From: SHZL01 sp963708905
GTDB lineage: Bacteria > Pseudomonadota > Gammaproteobacteria > Xanthomonadales > SZUA-36
Direction of reading: 5' to 3'
Length of the DNA: 64,000 nt
Assembly: GCA_963708905.1 (NCBI GenBank)
Contig: CAVPUV010000017.1
Location: 1 to 64,000, forward strand
Each line of letters starts with the position of its first letter. Within the stretch, counting starts at the first letter, position 1. Below the pieces are notes generated by a model. The model made no database searches. It worked only from the letters and a program-made list of their open reading frames with translations, and was not told the origin of the DNA. The position numbers and the translations under genes were made by a program. Shown here in pieces: positions 32,426 to 41,749 of the stretch.

Positions 32426-33262
32426 TCATCGATTTTCCGCCGGCAGGTCTCCCTCGACACCATTGTCCATGGCCGCGCGCACGGGCGCAAGAAACGCCCA
32501 CGCCAGCCGGCCGGCCTCGTCCTGCGATGCCGACGCAGCCAGGGTCTGCACCAGTACGCTGCCAATGACCACCGCATCTGCTGTTTTGGCAACCGCGGCA
32601 GCCGTTGCAGGCCCTTTGATGCCAAAACCCACGGCAATGGGTAAAGAGCTGAGTTGCCGTATTTTCGCGAGTGGCGCCACGATGGACTCCTGCTGGAGAA
32701 GATTCGCCCCGGTGATGCCGGCGAACGACACATAGTATAGATAGCCGCGGGCTCCTCTGACGATGGTGTTCATCCGTTCAGATGTCGTGGTCGGTGCCAA
32801 CAGGCAGATCGGATAGATGTTGGCCCTTGCCAGCAAGACGCCCAGCTCGCCCATTTCTTCCGGTGGGCAGTCAACCATCAGCACACCATCGACGCCACAG
32901 CGGGCTGCGTCAGTGGCAAATGCCTCGTAGCCATAGCGTTCAATGGGGTTCATATAGCCCATCAGGACGACTGGCGTGGCCTCGTCCTGTTGGCGAAATG
33001 TCTTGACGCAACTGAGCACCGTGCGCAAGGACACGCCGCGCGCGATGGCCCGCTCGCTTGACTCCTGGATCACGGGTCCATCGGCCACGGGGTCGGAAAA
33101 TGGCACGCCCAGTTCGATCACGTCAGCCCCCGCTGAAACCAGCTGATGCATGATCGCAACGGTCCAGTCGGGATGGGGATCACCCACCGTAATAAAGGGA
33201 ATCAGGGCCTTGCGCGACTGCCCTTTCAGGGCCTGGAATCGTTCATCGATGCGGTTACTCAC
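32426..33262 (-). CDS. trpA: Tryptophan synthase alpha subunit
   Basis: TrpA cleaves indole-3-glycerol phosphate to indole, which is channelled to TrpB. The 278-residue barrel shows LIPFITVGDPHPDWTVAIM, the catalytic Glu in VIELGVPFSDPVADGPVIQ, GVDGVLMVDCPPEE (catalytic Asp region) and GYLYYVSFAGITGA. It overlaps trpB by 4 bases (ATGA). Confidence 0.97.
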   Translation of the reverse strand: MSNRIDERFQALKGQSRKALIPFITVGDPHPDWTVAIMHQLVSAGADVIELGVPFSDPVADGPVIQESSERAIARGVSLRTVLSCVKTFRQQDEATPVVLMGYMNPIERYGYEAFATDAARCGVDGVLMVDCPPEEMGELGVLLARANIYPICLLAPTTTSERMNTIVRGARGYLYYVSFAGITGANLLQQESIVAPLAKIRQLSSLPIAVGFGIKGPATAAAVAKTADAVVIGSVLVQTLAASASQDEAGRLAWAFLAPVRAAMDNGVEGDLPAENR

Positions 33263-34482
33263 AAGGATATGTGCTCCAGTTCCGCGACCGTCTGCACATC
33301 CTTGTCTCCCCTGCCGGAAAGGTTGATCAGGACGTGCTGATCGGGACGCATGGTGGCGGCCAGCTTGAGGCCATAAGCAATGGCATGGCTGCTTTCCAGC
33401 GCCGGCAGTATACCCTCCAGCCGGGTCAGCTGGTGAAAAGCAGCCAGCGCTTCATCGTCCGTGACGGATACATACTCCGCCCGCCCGCTGTCTTTCAACC
33501 AGGCATGTTCCGGCCCCACCGCGGGATAATCAAGTCCGGCGGAAACCGAATGGGTGTGCCGTATCTGACCGGCATCATCGTCTATCAGGTAGGTGCGACA
33601 ACCGTGCAATATACCGGGCCTGCCGGCACACAGCGAAGCTGCGTGCTCGCCGGTGGCCAGGCCCCTTCCCGCTGCTTCCACACCGATCAGCCGCACATCC
33701 CGGTCGCCGATAAATGGGTAAAACAAACCCATGGCATTGGAACCACCGCCAACACAGGCGACCAGTGCATCAGGCAGGCTGTCATATTGCTCCAGCATTT
33801 GACGGCGGGCTTCCCTGCCAACCACTGCATTGAAATCGCGCACCATGGTGGGATACGGATGGGGTCCGGCCACCGTGCCGATGATATAAAAAGTATCATC
33901 GATGTTGGTCACCCAGTCACGCATGGCTTCGTTCAGTGCATCTTTCAAAGTGCGGGACCCACTGGACACCGGGCGCACTTCCGCCCCCAGGAGTTTCATG
34001 CGAAAGACATTGATGGCCTGGCGCCGGATATCGACTTCTCCCATGTATACTACGCACTGTTTGTTCAGTCTTGCAGCGACAGTCGCCGCAGCGACGCCGT
34101 GCTGGCCCGCACCGGTTTCGGCAATCAGGCGTGATTTACCCATGGCGTCAGCGAGCAGGGCCTGTCCAACCGTGTTGTTGATCTTGTGCGCGCCGGTATG
34201 GTTCAGGTCTTCGCGTTTGAGCAAAATCTGCGCGCCGCCAGCGCGTTCAGTCAACCTGCGGGCAGGGTAAATCGGCGACGGCCTGCCCACGAAATAAGCC
34301 AGATCATGATCCACTCGTGCGACGAAATCGGCGTCTTCGCGCCAGCGAAAATAAGCTTCCTTCAGCTCATCCAGTGCATGCATCAGGGTCTCGGGAACGT
34401 AGCTTCCCCCATAGGTTCCGAAATGCCCGCTCGCGCCGGCAGCATACCTCGCCGGTTCCAGCTTCTCAGCTTTACTGTTCAC
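33259..34482 (-). CDS. trpB: Tryptophan synthase beta subunit
   Basis: TrpB uses PLP to join indole and serine. The PLP Lys lies in REDLNHTGAHKINNTVGQALLA, and GGGSNAMGLFYPFI binds the cofactor phosphate. A start at GTG 34482 (GAGG upstream at good spacing) gives 407 residues with an N-terminus close to other TrpB proteins. ATG 34515, with AAGGA upstream, is an alternative that adds 11 residues. Either start lies inside the end of trpF, implying coupling. Confidence 0.95.
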   Translation of the reverse strand: MNSKAEKLEPARYAAGASGHFGTYGGSYVPETLMHALDELKEAYFRWREDADFVARVDHDLAYFVGRPSPIYPARRLTERAGGAQILLKREDLNHTGAHKINNTVGQALLADAMGKSRLIAETGAGQHGVAAATVAARLNKQCVVYMGEVDIRRQAINVFRMKLLGAEVRPVSSGSRTLKDALNEAMRDWVTNIDDTFYIIGTVAGPHPYPTMVRDFNAVVGREARRQMLEQYDSLPDALVACVGGGSNAMGLFYPFIGDRDVRLIGVEAAGRGLATGEHAASLCAGRPGILHGCRTYLIDDDAGQIRHTHSVSAGLDYPAVGPEHAWLKDSGRAEYVSVTDDEALAAFHQLTRLEGILPALESSHAIAYGLKLAATMRPDQHVLINLSGRGDKDVQTVAELEHISL

Positions 34483-35092
34483 ATTTTGCCTCGGCGATAA
34501 ATCGCTTGATTGCATCTGCGTCCTTGATGCCTGGCGCCGTTTCTACCCCGCTTGAGACATCCACCGCCCAGGGACCTACCGTGCTCACGGCTTTGCGCAC
34601 ATTGGAGGGGTTCAAGCCGCCAGCCAGTATGAGCGGCAATCGTCCCGCCGAGATCCGGCTCCAGTCTGCCAGCTTGCCCGTGCCTCCCAGTCCACCCGTT
34701 TGATGACTGTCCACAAGAATTCCTGCTGCATCGTCATAAATCATTTCAACAGCCACCAGAGAATTTTCGCCATCCAGGTTGACGGCCTTGATATACGGCA
34801 AGCCGAACTGCCTGCAGTAGGCCGCATCTTCACGGCCATGAAACTGCAGCAGGCTCAAGGGTACTTGCCGCAGCATGTGCCGGACATATTCTGCCTCCTG
34901 ATCGAGAAAAAGCCCAACGCGGGCAACAAAAGCGGGCACTTGCCGGCATAAGTTCGCTGCGGCATCCGGTTCCAGAAAGCGCGGACTCGCGGGGACGAAA
35001 ACGAAACCCAGGGCGTCAGCACCGGCATGGACTGCGGCTGCCACGTCCTGTGAGCGCCTCAAGCCACAGATTTTTACTCGCACAGGGCTCAT
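34472..35092 (-). CDS. trpF: Phosphoribosylanthranilate isomerase
   Basis: TrpF performs the Amadori rearrangement in tryptophan synthesis. The 206-residue barrel has VKICGLRRSQDVAAAVHAGADALGFVF (catalytic Cys region), LLQFHGREDAAYCRQF, and VDVSSGVETAPGIKDADAI. It is a stand-alone domain, not fused to TrpC. Its start overlaps truA by 4 bases (ATGA), and its end overlaps trpB. Confidence 0.96.
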   Translation of the reverse strand: MSPVRVKICGLRRSQDVAAAVHAGADALGFVFVPASPRFLEPDAAANLCRQVPAFVARVGLFLDQEAEYVRHMLRQVPLSLLQFHGREDAAYCRQFGLPYIKAVNLDGENSLVAVEMIYDDAAGILVDSHQTGGLGGTGKLADWSRISAGRLPLILAGGLNPSNVRKAVSTVGPWAVDVSSGVETAPGIKDADAIKRFIAEAKCEQ

Positions 35093-35880
35093 GACAGGTA
35101 CCTGCCAGAAGAAAAATCAATATCCGATCCGGGCAGCTGATACTGCTCCGGATAGCGCGCACCGACGAAATACAAGCCTTCTGCAGCGGCAGTCGGAGCT
35201 GCCAGCGTACGATCACGGCCAAGCAGTAACGCCTGCATCCAGTTAATGGGTTTTTCTTCGTGGCCAATAGACATCAGGCTACCGGCAATGTTTCGCACCA
35301 TATGATAAAGAAATCCATTGGCGGTAACTTCAATCCGGATTTCGTTCCCGATCCGGCTAACCGATATGTCATGAATTTCACGCAACGCATGCCGGGCCTG
35401 GCATGACGCCGCCCGAAACGCAGAAAAGTCGTGCTCACCGTGTAAGGCTTGTGCCGCAAGGTGCATCATTTCGGCATCCAGAGGCTGGCGGCACCAGCTC
35501 ACCCGTTTTGCATCCAGGGCTGGCCGCACCCAGCGATTCAGAATCCGATATCGATAGCTGCGCGAGAATGCACTGAATCGGGCATGAAAATTCTCATCTA
35601 CCGCGCGCAGCCACAATATACTGATTGCTGGCGGCAAATGACTGTTGGCTCCCAGTATCCAGGAACGCTCGGAACGCTGCGCCGTGGAATCAAAATGAGC
35701 AACCTGACAGAGTGCATGAACACCTGTGTCGGTCCGGCCACAGCAGGTGACTCGGACCGGGTGGTCTGCAACGTGCGTGAGCGCTGCTTCCACACACGCT
35801 TGTATTGTTGGTTCCTGGCGCTGTACCTGCCATCCAAGGAAAGCGCTGCCATCATATTCGATGCCGAATGCGTAACGCAT
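35089..35880 (-). CDS. truA: tRNA pseudouridine(38-40) synthase
   Basis: TruA modifies uridines 38-40 in the tRNA anticodon arm. The 263-residue product begins MRYAFGIEYDGSAFLGWQVQ and contains CCGRTDTGVHALCQVAHFD, which includes the catalytic Asp of the RTD motif, and FLYHMVRNIAGSLM. ATG 35880 is preferred to 35886 by homology. It starts the truA-trpF-trpB-trpA run. Repeat A2 lies just upstream, between it and fimV. Confidence 0.96.
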   Translation of the reverse strand: MRYAFGIEYDGSAFLGWQVQRQEPTIQACVEAALTHVADHPVRVTCCGRTDTGVHALCQVAHFDSTAQRSERSWILGANSHLPPAISILWLRAVDENFHARFSAFSRSYRYRILNRWVRPALDAKRVSWCRQPLDAEMMHLAAQALHGEHDFSAFRAASCQARHALREIHDISVSRIGNEIRIEVTANGFLYHMVRNIAGSLMSIGHEEKPINWMQALLLGRDRTLAAPTAAAEGLYFVGARYPEQYQLPGSDIDFSSGRYLS

Positions 35881-35894
35881 GTACAACTAACTAT

Positions 35895-36048
35895 TGTCTG
35901 TCCATAAACGGGCATCCCAGCCCGTTATGGAATCGCGAAGCAAAAGCGTGGTTTTGCTTCGCTCTCATTTTCAATGGCTTACGCCATTGAAAATGGCGGC
36001 ACTTCCATGTGCCGCGTTAGCGCGCATCCATTTCCGGATGCGCACTAC
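35895..36048 (+). repeat. Type A hairpin-chain repeat, copy A2
   Basis: This copy is nearly identical to A1 in order and sequence. The central hairpin is CATTTTCAATGGC-TTAC-GCCATTGAAAATG, with a paired A-T to G-C change relative to A1 (compensatory). The last hairpin GCGCATCC-ATTTCC-GGATGCGC is perfect. It lies between truA and the end of fimV. The right tip CACTA is followed at once by CCCGCATATTG, an 11-base match to the type C terminal repeat. Confidence 0.85.
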
Positions 36049-36070
36049 CCGCATATTGAGTATTTCGCTG

Positions 36071-37840
36071 CTAGAGTTCACCCATCATCTTCCGCGCTTC
36101 GCCTTGCTGTGCCTCGGTTCCGTGTTCCAAGACTTCTTCGAGAATTACCCGCGCGGCTTCCCGGTCACCCATCGAAATGTAGGCCCGCGCAAGATCCAGG
36201 CGCACTTCAGGATCAGTACTGCCTTCATCCAGCAGCTCAGCCTCTTCACTCTCCTCCGCTCTGCCCGCATTACGCGACAATGGCGGCTTTGCAAATGCCG
36301 TCGCCTCACGCCCGGCTTCGTCAGGCCTGCTCCCGATCGCCTGTTTTTGATCGGTTTTCAGAACCTGCAGAATTTCTTCAGCATCGTCCTTGAGTTCGCG
36401 CACGGTTCCGCTGTCACGGGCAGGAAGATTTGCATCCAGGATACGGTCAACTTTGCGGCGATTCAAAAGCCAGCCGGCAAATGCTGCCGCGAGGACCAAC
36501 AGAGCAATCAACCACACCATCATATTGCGGTACCAGGCTTGAGCTGGTTGCGCTGCGGCTGCAGTCGTCACCTGCGGCACTGGTGGTTTGGCAGGAGGCG
36601 TTGCTGCACCCGCCGCAGACGGCGCCAATTCGCCGGCAGAGGGTTCCTCACCCTCGGGGCCGTTCTGTGACAGCCGTTCCTGCTGTAATCTTTCTTCCAG
36701 TTGAGCAAGATCGGCGTCGGCCACATTGCCGGGCTGGCCGGTTTGCAGCCGGTCTTGCAACTCGCTTATCTGGTCCTGTAGATACTGGTTCTGCTGTTGT
36801 TCGACGATCAACTGTTCTTCTTTGCGCGACAACTCTGCCCGCAGAGCATCCACGGCGGTCGATGTCTCCGGCTCCACAGGCGCTTGTTCCAATCCGTTGA
36901 CAATGTCCATGTCAGCCTTATCTGCCGGCGGCACCAGCTCCAGCTGGTCCTCCGACTCCACCAGCCGGCCTGCTTCAGGGGCCGTTGACGGCTGTGAATT
37001 CAGGTCTACCAGCGGCGTCTCTACCGCGGTCGCTACCGAGCTTTGTGTAAACGCGCTGTTTTGCCGCATCACTTCACTGCGAGCGGCTTCTGCGGAAATT
37101 TGCCTGACGTCATCGAATTGCGGCATGCGCAGAATCGCACCGCGCTTGAGCAGATTGATATTGTCCTTGATGAAAGCGCCTGGATTCTCCTGTTGAATCG
37201 CCAGCATGACTGCGCGCAAATCGAGACCGGTGCCATGCGACCAGTTTGTGGCTATGCTCCACAGGGTGTCACCACCCTGCACCGGTCCATACTCGGTGCC
37301 CTCTCCGCTGGCAAGGTCAGTTACGCCCGGTTGTTTGGGTGCAGAGGGTTCTTCGTGCTGATTTGCCTCTGCGGTAGCTGGAGAGGCCGGGGCTCCCGTG
37401 CGTTGGTCCACAAGTGGCGGTGGTGCTGTCGCTGCAAATGACGGCGGATCCAGAAACAGGGTGTATTCGCGCAACATCCGGCCATTGGTCCAATTCACCT
37501 CGACAATCAGGCGTATCACCGGGTCTTTGACCGGCAGTTTGCTGGTAACCAGGACGCTGGCTGCACTGCCATCCTGCTCCAGTGCAAAGCGCAAAGGAAC
37601 GGAAATGGCCTCACGACTGGCGCCAATGAGCGCATAATCGTCCGCGGAAGCCAGGCCAACAGTGACCGAACCGAGATCATCACTGTCGCGGGTAATTAAA
37701 TCGATTTTGATCTGTAAAGGCTGGCCCAGATAAGACTCGACCGATGCATTGCCCAGACCCAGTGCGGACACCGTCTGGCTAATTGTCATTAATGCAGCTG
37801 CAAGTGCGAGCCTGGCGCCGATATTTATTATGTCAATCAT
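36071..37840 (-). CDS. fimV: FimV-like polar/pilus assembly protein
   Basis: FimV is an inner-membrane peptidoglycan-binding hub for type IV pilus assembly and cell polarity. The 589-residue protein has a signal peptide ending SQTVSA|LGLG and the conserved FimV start LGLGNASVESYLGQPLQIKIDL. A LysM domain (VQGGDTLWSIATNW..., about 200-255) and a coiled coil (LRAELSRKEEQLIVEQQQ) follow. After one transmembrane helix (MMVWLIALLVLAAAFAGWLL), the C-terminal TPR-type FimV motif is LDLARAYISMGDREAARVIL. ATG 37840 has GGAGGGG upstream. It lies between asd and truA, the conserved place, and is shorter than Pseudomonas FimV (about 900). Confidence 0.9.
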   Translation of the reverse strand: MIDIINIGARLALAAALMTISQTVSALGLGNASVESYLGQPLQIKIDLITRDSDDLGSVTVGLASADDYALIGASREAISVPLRFALEQDGSAASVLVTSKLPVKDPVIRLIVEVNWTNGRMLREYTLFLDPPSFAATAPPPLVDQRTGAPASPATAEANQHEEPSAPKQPGVTDLASGEGTEYGPVQGGDTLWSIATNWSHGTGLDLRAVMLAIQQENPGAFIKDNINLLKRGAILRMPQFDDVRQISAEAARSEVMRQNSAFTQSSVATAVETPLVDLNSQPSTAPEAGRLVESEDQLELVPPADKADMDIVNGLEQAPVEPETSTAVDALRAELSRKEEQLIVEQQQNQYLQDQISELQDRLQTGQPGNVADADLAQLEERLQQERLSQNGPEGEEPSAGELAPSAAGAATPPAKPPVPQVTTAAAAQPAQAWYRNMMVWLIALLVLAAAFAGWLLNRRKVDRILDANLPARDSGTVRELKDDAEEILQVLKTDQKQAIGSRPDEAGREATAFAKPPLSRNAGRAEESEEAELLDEGSTDPEVRLDLARAYISMGDREAARVILEEVLEHGTEAQQGEARKMMGEL

Positions 37841-37907
37841 GAGCCCCTCCGTCTTTCCCTGACTTGATGAAGAACGACCTTGCTTCATGCGCGGTTAAAA
37901 TCTTCAG

Positions 37908-38966
37908 TCATGCTGAGTTTACTTCCACCCGCGACTGCTTGCCAAGCTTGGAGTGCCGCTGTTCCAGATAGTCCATGATCTGAATGACGTTCAGTGCGGC
38001 GCCTTTGCGTACATTGTCGGCAACCACCCACATACTGATTCCGCGTGGATGACTCAGATCCCGTCGCAGCCTGCCTACGTAGACGGAATCTTTACCCGCT
38101 GCGTGAGTGACGGGTGTTGGATGAGCGCCATCCTTTGCCGCCAGCCACTCAACCCCCGGCGCCTGCTGCAACAATTCGCGTACGCGTTCGATGCTGATAT
38201 CCGTGCGCGTTTCAAAATGAACTGCTTCGGCATGGCCATAAAAAACCGGAACACGAACTGCAGTGGCGTTGACCAGGATCCCGGAGTCGGCCAGGATCTT
38301 TTGTGTTTCCCACAGCATCTTCATTTCTTCGCGTGAATAACCGTTTTCCAGCAGCGTGTCGATTTGCGGCAGCACGTTAAACGCAATGGGTTGCGAAAAA
38401 GCCGAAATTTCCGCATCCTGGAAATTCAGCTTCTGGGCAGTCTGCATGGCCAGTTCCCGCAAACCTTTGCGCCCGGCGCCTGAAACGGACTGGTAAGTCG
38501 CCACGTTGATACGCGTAATGCCGGCCACGGCGTGGATGGGCGCCAACGCAACCACCAGCTGGATGGTAGAACAGTTCGGATTGGCGATGATACAAGCGCC
38601 TGTGACCGTATCCAGCAAGTGCGCATTGACTTCAGGTACTACCAGCTGGACGTTATCGTCATAACGAAAGGCCGAGGTATTGTCGATAACGATGGCGCCT
38701 GCCGCGACCGCCAGGGGAGCATATTCCTTGCTGACTGCAGCACCGGCGGAAAACAAAGCATAGTCCACGGTGGAAAAATCAAAATCAGCCAGGTTTCCGA
38801 TCTCGAGCTGGACATTGCCAAATTCCACGTCCTGCCCCATCGAGCGCTCGCTGGCGAGCGCGGTGACACGGTCCTCACGGTGCCCCCGCTCGGCCAGGAT
38901 GGACAGCATCACTTCTCCTACTGCCCCACTGGCGCCAACCACTGCTATTCCTGGTCTTCGCTCCAT
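37908..38966 (-). CDS. asd: Aspartate-semialdehyde dehydrogenase
   Basis: Asd reduces aspartyl phosphate to the semialdehyde that feeds lysine, threonine, methionine and diaminopimelate. The 352-residue protein has GIAVVGASGAVGEVMLSILAERG (NADP loop), the catalytic Cys in IIANPNCSTIQLVVAL, SVSGAGRKGLREL, and the His in RVPVFYGHAEAVHFET. It is upstream of fimV as in relatives. Confidence 0.96.
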   Translation of the reverse strand: MERRPGIAVVGASGAVGEVMLSILAERGHREDRVTALASERSMGQDVEFGNVQLEIGNLADFDFSTVDYALFSAGAAVSKEYAPLAVAAGAIVIDNTSAFRYDDNVQLVVPEVNAHLLDTVTGACIIANPNCSTIQLVVALAPIHAVAGITRINVATYQSVSGAGRKGLRELAMQTAQKLNFQDAEISAFSQPIAFNVLPQIDTLLENGYSREEMKMLWETQKILADSGILVNATAVRVPVFYGHAEAVHFETRTDISIERVRELLQQAPGVEWLAAKDGAHPTPVTHAAGKDSVYVGRLRRDLSHPRGISMWVVADNVRKGAALNVIQIMDYLEQRHSKLGKQSRVEVNSA

Positions 38967-39009
38967 GTGGAAGATTATATAGGCAGAACAGGGCCAGAGT
39001 ACTATTTGC

Positions 39010-40095
39010 CTACCGGGTAAGTGTTGGCAGGCCCTGGCCCATTTGCGCCCGGTGGCGCAGCACGTGATCCATCAGTACCAGCGCCAGCATGGCTTCGACG
39101 ATGGGCGTGGCGCGTATCCCTACGCAGGGATCGTGCCGCCCTTTGCTCACCACCTCGATTTCATTGCCATCAATATCCAGGCTTTTGGCCGGCAAGCGCA
39201 GGCTGGTGGTGGGCTTGAACGCCGTACTGACCAATATGTCCTGCCCGCTGGATATACCGCCGAGGATACCGCCTGCGTTGTTGCTCAGAAAACCCTCTCG
39301 CGACATTTCGTCACGATGCTCGGTTCCCATCTGCTCGACACTGGCAAATCCAGCGCCAATCTCCACGCCTTTGGCGGCGTTAATACCCATCATTGCGCTG
39401 GCAAGATCAGCGTCCAGTTTGCCGTAGACCGGGGCGCCCAGACCTATGGGAACGTTGCGCGCCACCACATTGACCCGTGCGCCCACCGAGTTTCCGGATT
39501 TGCGCAGGCGGTCCATGAATGCCTCCAGCTGCGGGACGCATGCGGGGTCAGGGCAGAAAAACGGATTGTCGTCTATGGTCTCCCACTGCATGGTCCGGTC
39601 GGTACGTATCGGTCCCAGCTGGGCCAACCAGCCCTGGATTTCAACACCCAGGTTAAGCCGCAGCCATTTACGCGCGATGGCCCCGGCTGCAACCCGCATC
39701 GTCGTTTCCCGCGCCGACGACCGGCCGCCGCCGCGGTGATCACGGATACCGTACTTTTTCCAATAAGTAAAATCTGCATGTCCCGGGCGAAATTGTCGTT
39801 CAAGGTCAGCATAATCGCTGGAGCGGGCATCGGTGTTTTCGATCAAAAGCGCGATGGGTGTGCCGCTGGTGCGGCCTTCGAACACGCCCGACAGGATCTG
39901 CACGTCGTCTTTCTCTCGCCTTTGCGAAGTATGGCGCGAACGGCCGCTGGCACGGCGTTCGAGTTCCCGTTTGATTTCGCCGGGCTCGATCTCCAGCAAC
40001 GGCGGGCAACCATCGATCACACAGCCTATGGCAGGGCCATGGCTTTCGCCAAAAGTCGTTACCCGGAACAGTTTTCCAAAAGTGTTATGTGACAT
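39010..40095 (-). CDS. aroC: Chorismate synthase
   Basis: AroC uses reduced FMN to convert EPSP to chorismate. The 361-residue product starts MSHNTFGKLFRVTTFGESHGPAIGCVIDGCPP (family signature 1) and has RPGHADFTYWKKYGIRDHRGGGRSSARET (signature 2 region). The ATG at 40095 is preferred; it overlaps prmB by 11 bases. aroA and pheA elsewhere in the window belong to the same pathway. Confidence 0.97.
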   Translation of the reverse strand: MSHNTFGKLFRVTTFGESHGPAIGCVIDGCPPLLEIEPGEIKRELERRASGRSRHTSQRREKDDVQILSGVFEGRTSGTPIALLIENTDARSSDYADLERQFRPGHADFTYWKKYGIRDHRGGGRSSARETTMRVAAGAIARKWLRLNLGVEIQGWLAQLGPIRTDRTMQWETIDDNPFFCPDPACVPQLEAFMDRLRKSGNSVGARVNVVARNVPIGLGAPVYGKLDADLASAMMGINAAKGVEIGAGFASVEQMGTEHRDEMSREGFLSNNAGGILGGISSGQDILVSTAFKPTTSLRLPAKSLDIDGNEIEVVSKGRHDPCVGIRATPIVEAMLALVLMDHVLRHRAQMGQGLPTLTR

Positions 40096-41044
40096 TTTTT
40101 CGTTCCTCGACAACTTTCAAAATGGCAGCGGACGATCGCATCAGCTCCTGCCGGGACAGCACGAATACGCCTGAGCCCCCGTTGCTGAATTCCAGCCATA
40201 AAAAGGGCACCTGCGGTAACAAATCCGTCAATCGCTGTTCGCTTTCCCCCACCTCGCAGATCAGCGTGCCATTAGCCATCATGTAGTCCGGTGATTGCAG
40301 CATGATCCGCAGGCAGGCGTCCAGACCATCCGATCCGGAAACCAGGCCCAATTCAGGTTCGGCACGGTATTCAGCGGGTAAATGGCGCAGCGCACTGCTC
40401 GCGACATAGGGTGGATTAGCCACGATCAGGTCATAAGACTTACCCGCCAGTTCCGTGAACAGGTCCGATTGATACAGTGTGACCCGCGCTTCCACACCAT
40501 GCCTGTGGATATTTTTCCGCGCGACTGCAAGCGCGGCATGGCTGATATCCACTGCATCGACTTTGATCTGCGGCATATATACTGCAGTGGCAATGCCTAT
40601 GCAGCCACTGCCGGTACACATATCCAGCACCGTCTCATCGGCGCAGCCCTTTATCCATGAAGCAAAATGTTCAAGAATCAATTCCGCGATGGGTGAGCGG
40701 GGCACCAGCACGGAGCTGTCAACTTCGAATTCAAGACCGGCAAACCAGGCGCTCCCCAGAATGTAGGCCAGCGGTATACCGCTATCGATACGGGCCGACA
40801 TATTCTTCAACACACGTGTTTCCTGGTCCGGGTTCAGCGCCGAGTCCCATGCCTGAAAACGGCCATCGAGCGCAGCCCCCACGGCATGCAGCACCAGCCA
40901 CGCCGCCTCATCGCCCGGGTTGTCTGTGCCGTGCCCATAAAATAGCTCTGCTGACTTCAGCCTTTTACTGACATATTTGATCCATTGGCTGACAATCACG
41001 AATTCATTATCCTCGCTGGTATTGTGCAAACGCCCAGGCGCCAA
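40085..41044 (-). CDS. prmB: Ribosomal protein L3 glutamine methyltransferase
   Basis: PrmB N5-methylates a glutamine of ribosomal protein L3. The 319-residue protein shows the PrmB N-terminal features (FYGHGTDNPGDEAAWLVLHA) and the insertion point VPRSPIAELI. The SAM-binding segment VLDMCTGSGCIGIATAVYMP and the catalytic NPPY in LIVANPPYVASS are present. The GHGTDNP segment separates it from PrmC/HemK. It is coupled to aroC, the usual pair. Confidence 0.93.
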   Translation of the reverse strand: MAPGRLHNTSEDNEFVIVSQWIKYVSKRLKSAELFYGHGTDNPGDEAAWLVLHAVGAALDGRFQAWDSALNPDQETRVLKNMSARIDSGIPLAYILGSAWFAGLEFEVDSSVLVPRSPIAELILEHFASWIKGCADETVLDMCTGSGCIGIATAVYMPQIKVDAVDISHAALAVARKNIHRHGVEARVTLYQSDLFTELAGKSYDLIVANPPYVASSALRHLPAEYRAEPELGLVSGSDGLDACLRIMLQSPDYMMANGTLICEVGESEQRLTDLLPQVPFLWLEFSNGGSGVFVLSRQELMRSSAAILKVVEERKNVT

Positions 41045-41086
41045 GCAGTATAATCCAGCACTGACTCATTCGCAGGGGCTAGTACC

Positions 41087-41749
41087 GTGACCTCTCAGCT
41101 TTCCCGTGTTCGCGTAATATTGATCGCCACCAGCCTGGGCCTGCTGGGCCTGGTTGCAGGTGCCAGCCTTTGGAGTGTTTACGAGACGAGAAAATGGAAC
41201 TCGCTGGAAACAATGATCGTGCTGCCAGAACCACGCAATACTGCTGATTTTGCGCTTACCGATCAGAACGGCAACCCCTTTTCGCTTGCCGGGTTCCAGG
41301 GCCACTGGTCAGTACTGTTTTTCGGCTACACCTCCTGCCCGGATGTCTGTCCCAACACCCTGTACCAGCTGCAACAAGCGCGGCAGCTGATGTTGCAGCA
41401 ACAAGCTGCAGACAAGATACCGCGTATTTACCTCGTATCGGTGGATCCCGCACGCGACACGCCACAAAAACTGGCAGAATATCTTCGTTACTTCGACCCT
41501 GCCTTCATCGGCCTCAGCGGAGAGGAACAACAATTGCAGGCTCTGGCCTTGCAATTGGGTGTCGTTTTTTTTGTCGAACCTCACGCGCAAGCGAGTGCTC
41601 AATATAACGTTGACCACAGTGCTTCCCTGCTGTTACTCGATCCACAGGGGCGGCTGCATGGTGTTATGCCCGCACCGTACCAGGCGAGCAGTATCGCCCA
41701 TGACGTTCTAACCGTCATCAGCCAGGAAAGCAGTGTGCCGTGGGATTAG
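41087..41749 (+). CDS. SCO1/SenC-type copper chaperone or thiol protein
   Basis: A membrane-anchored periplasmic protein of 220 residues. An N-terminal helix (VILIATSLGLLGLVAGASLWSV) is followed by a thioredoxin fold with the SCO copper-binding CPDVCP (Cys84 and Cys88) and a distal His in YNVDHSASLLLLD. SCO proteins deliver copper to the CuA site of cytochrome oxidase. The start is GTG at 41087 with CAGGGG upstream. It overlaps psd by 10 bases. Confidence 0.9.
   Translation: MTSQLSRVRVILIATSLGLLGLVAGASLWSVYETRKWNSLETMIVLPEPRNTADFALTDQNGNPFSLAGFQGHWSVLFFGYTSCPDVCPNTLYQLQQARQLMLQQQAADKIPRIYLVSVDPARDTPQKLAEYLRYFDPAFIGLSGEEQQLQALALQLGVVFFVEPHAQASAQYNVDHSASLLLLDPQGRLHGVMPAPYQASSIAHDVLTVISQESSVPWD

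Noticed and set aside
35894..36670. 258-residue plus-strand ORF starting in repeat A2 and running opposite fimV
   Set aside because: It starts inside a non-coding hairpin repeat and continues antisense to fimV; composition is low complexity toward the end.
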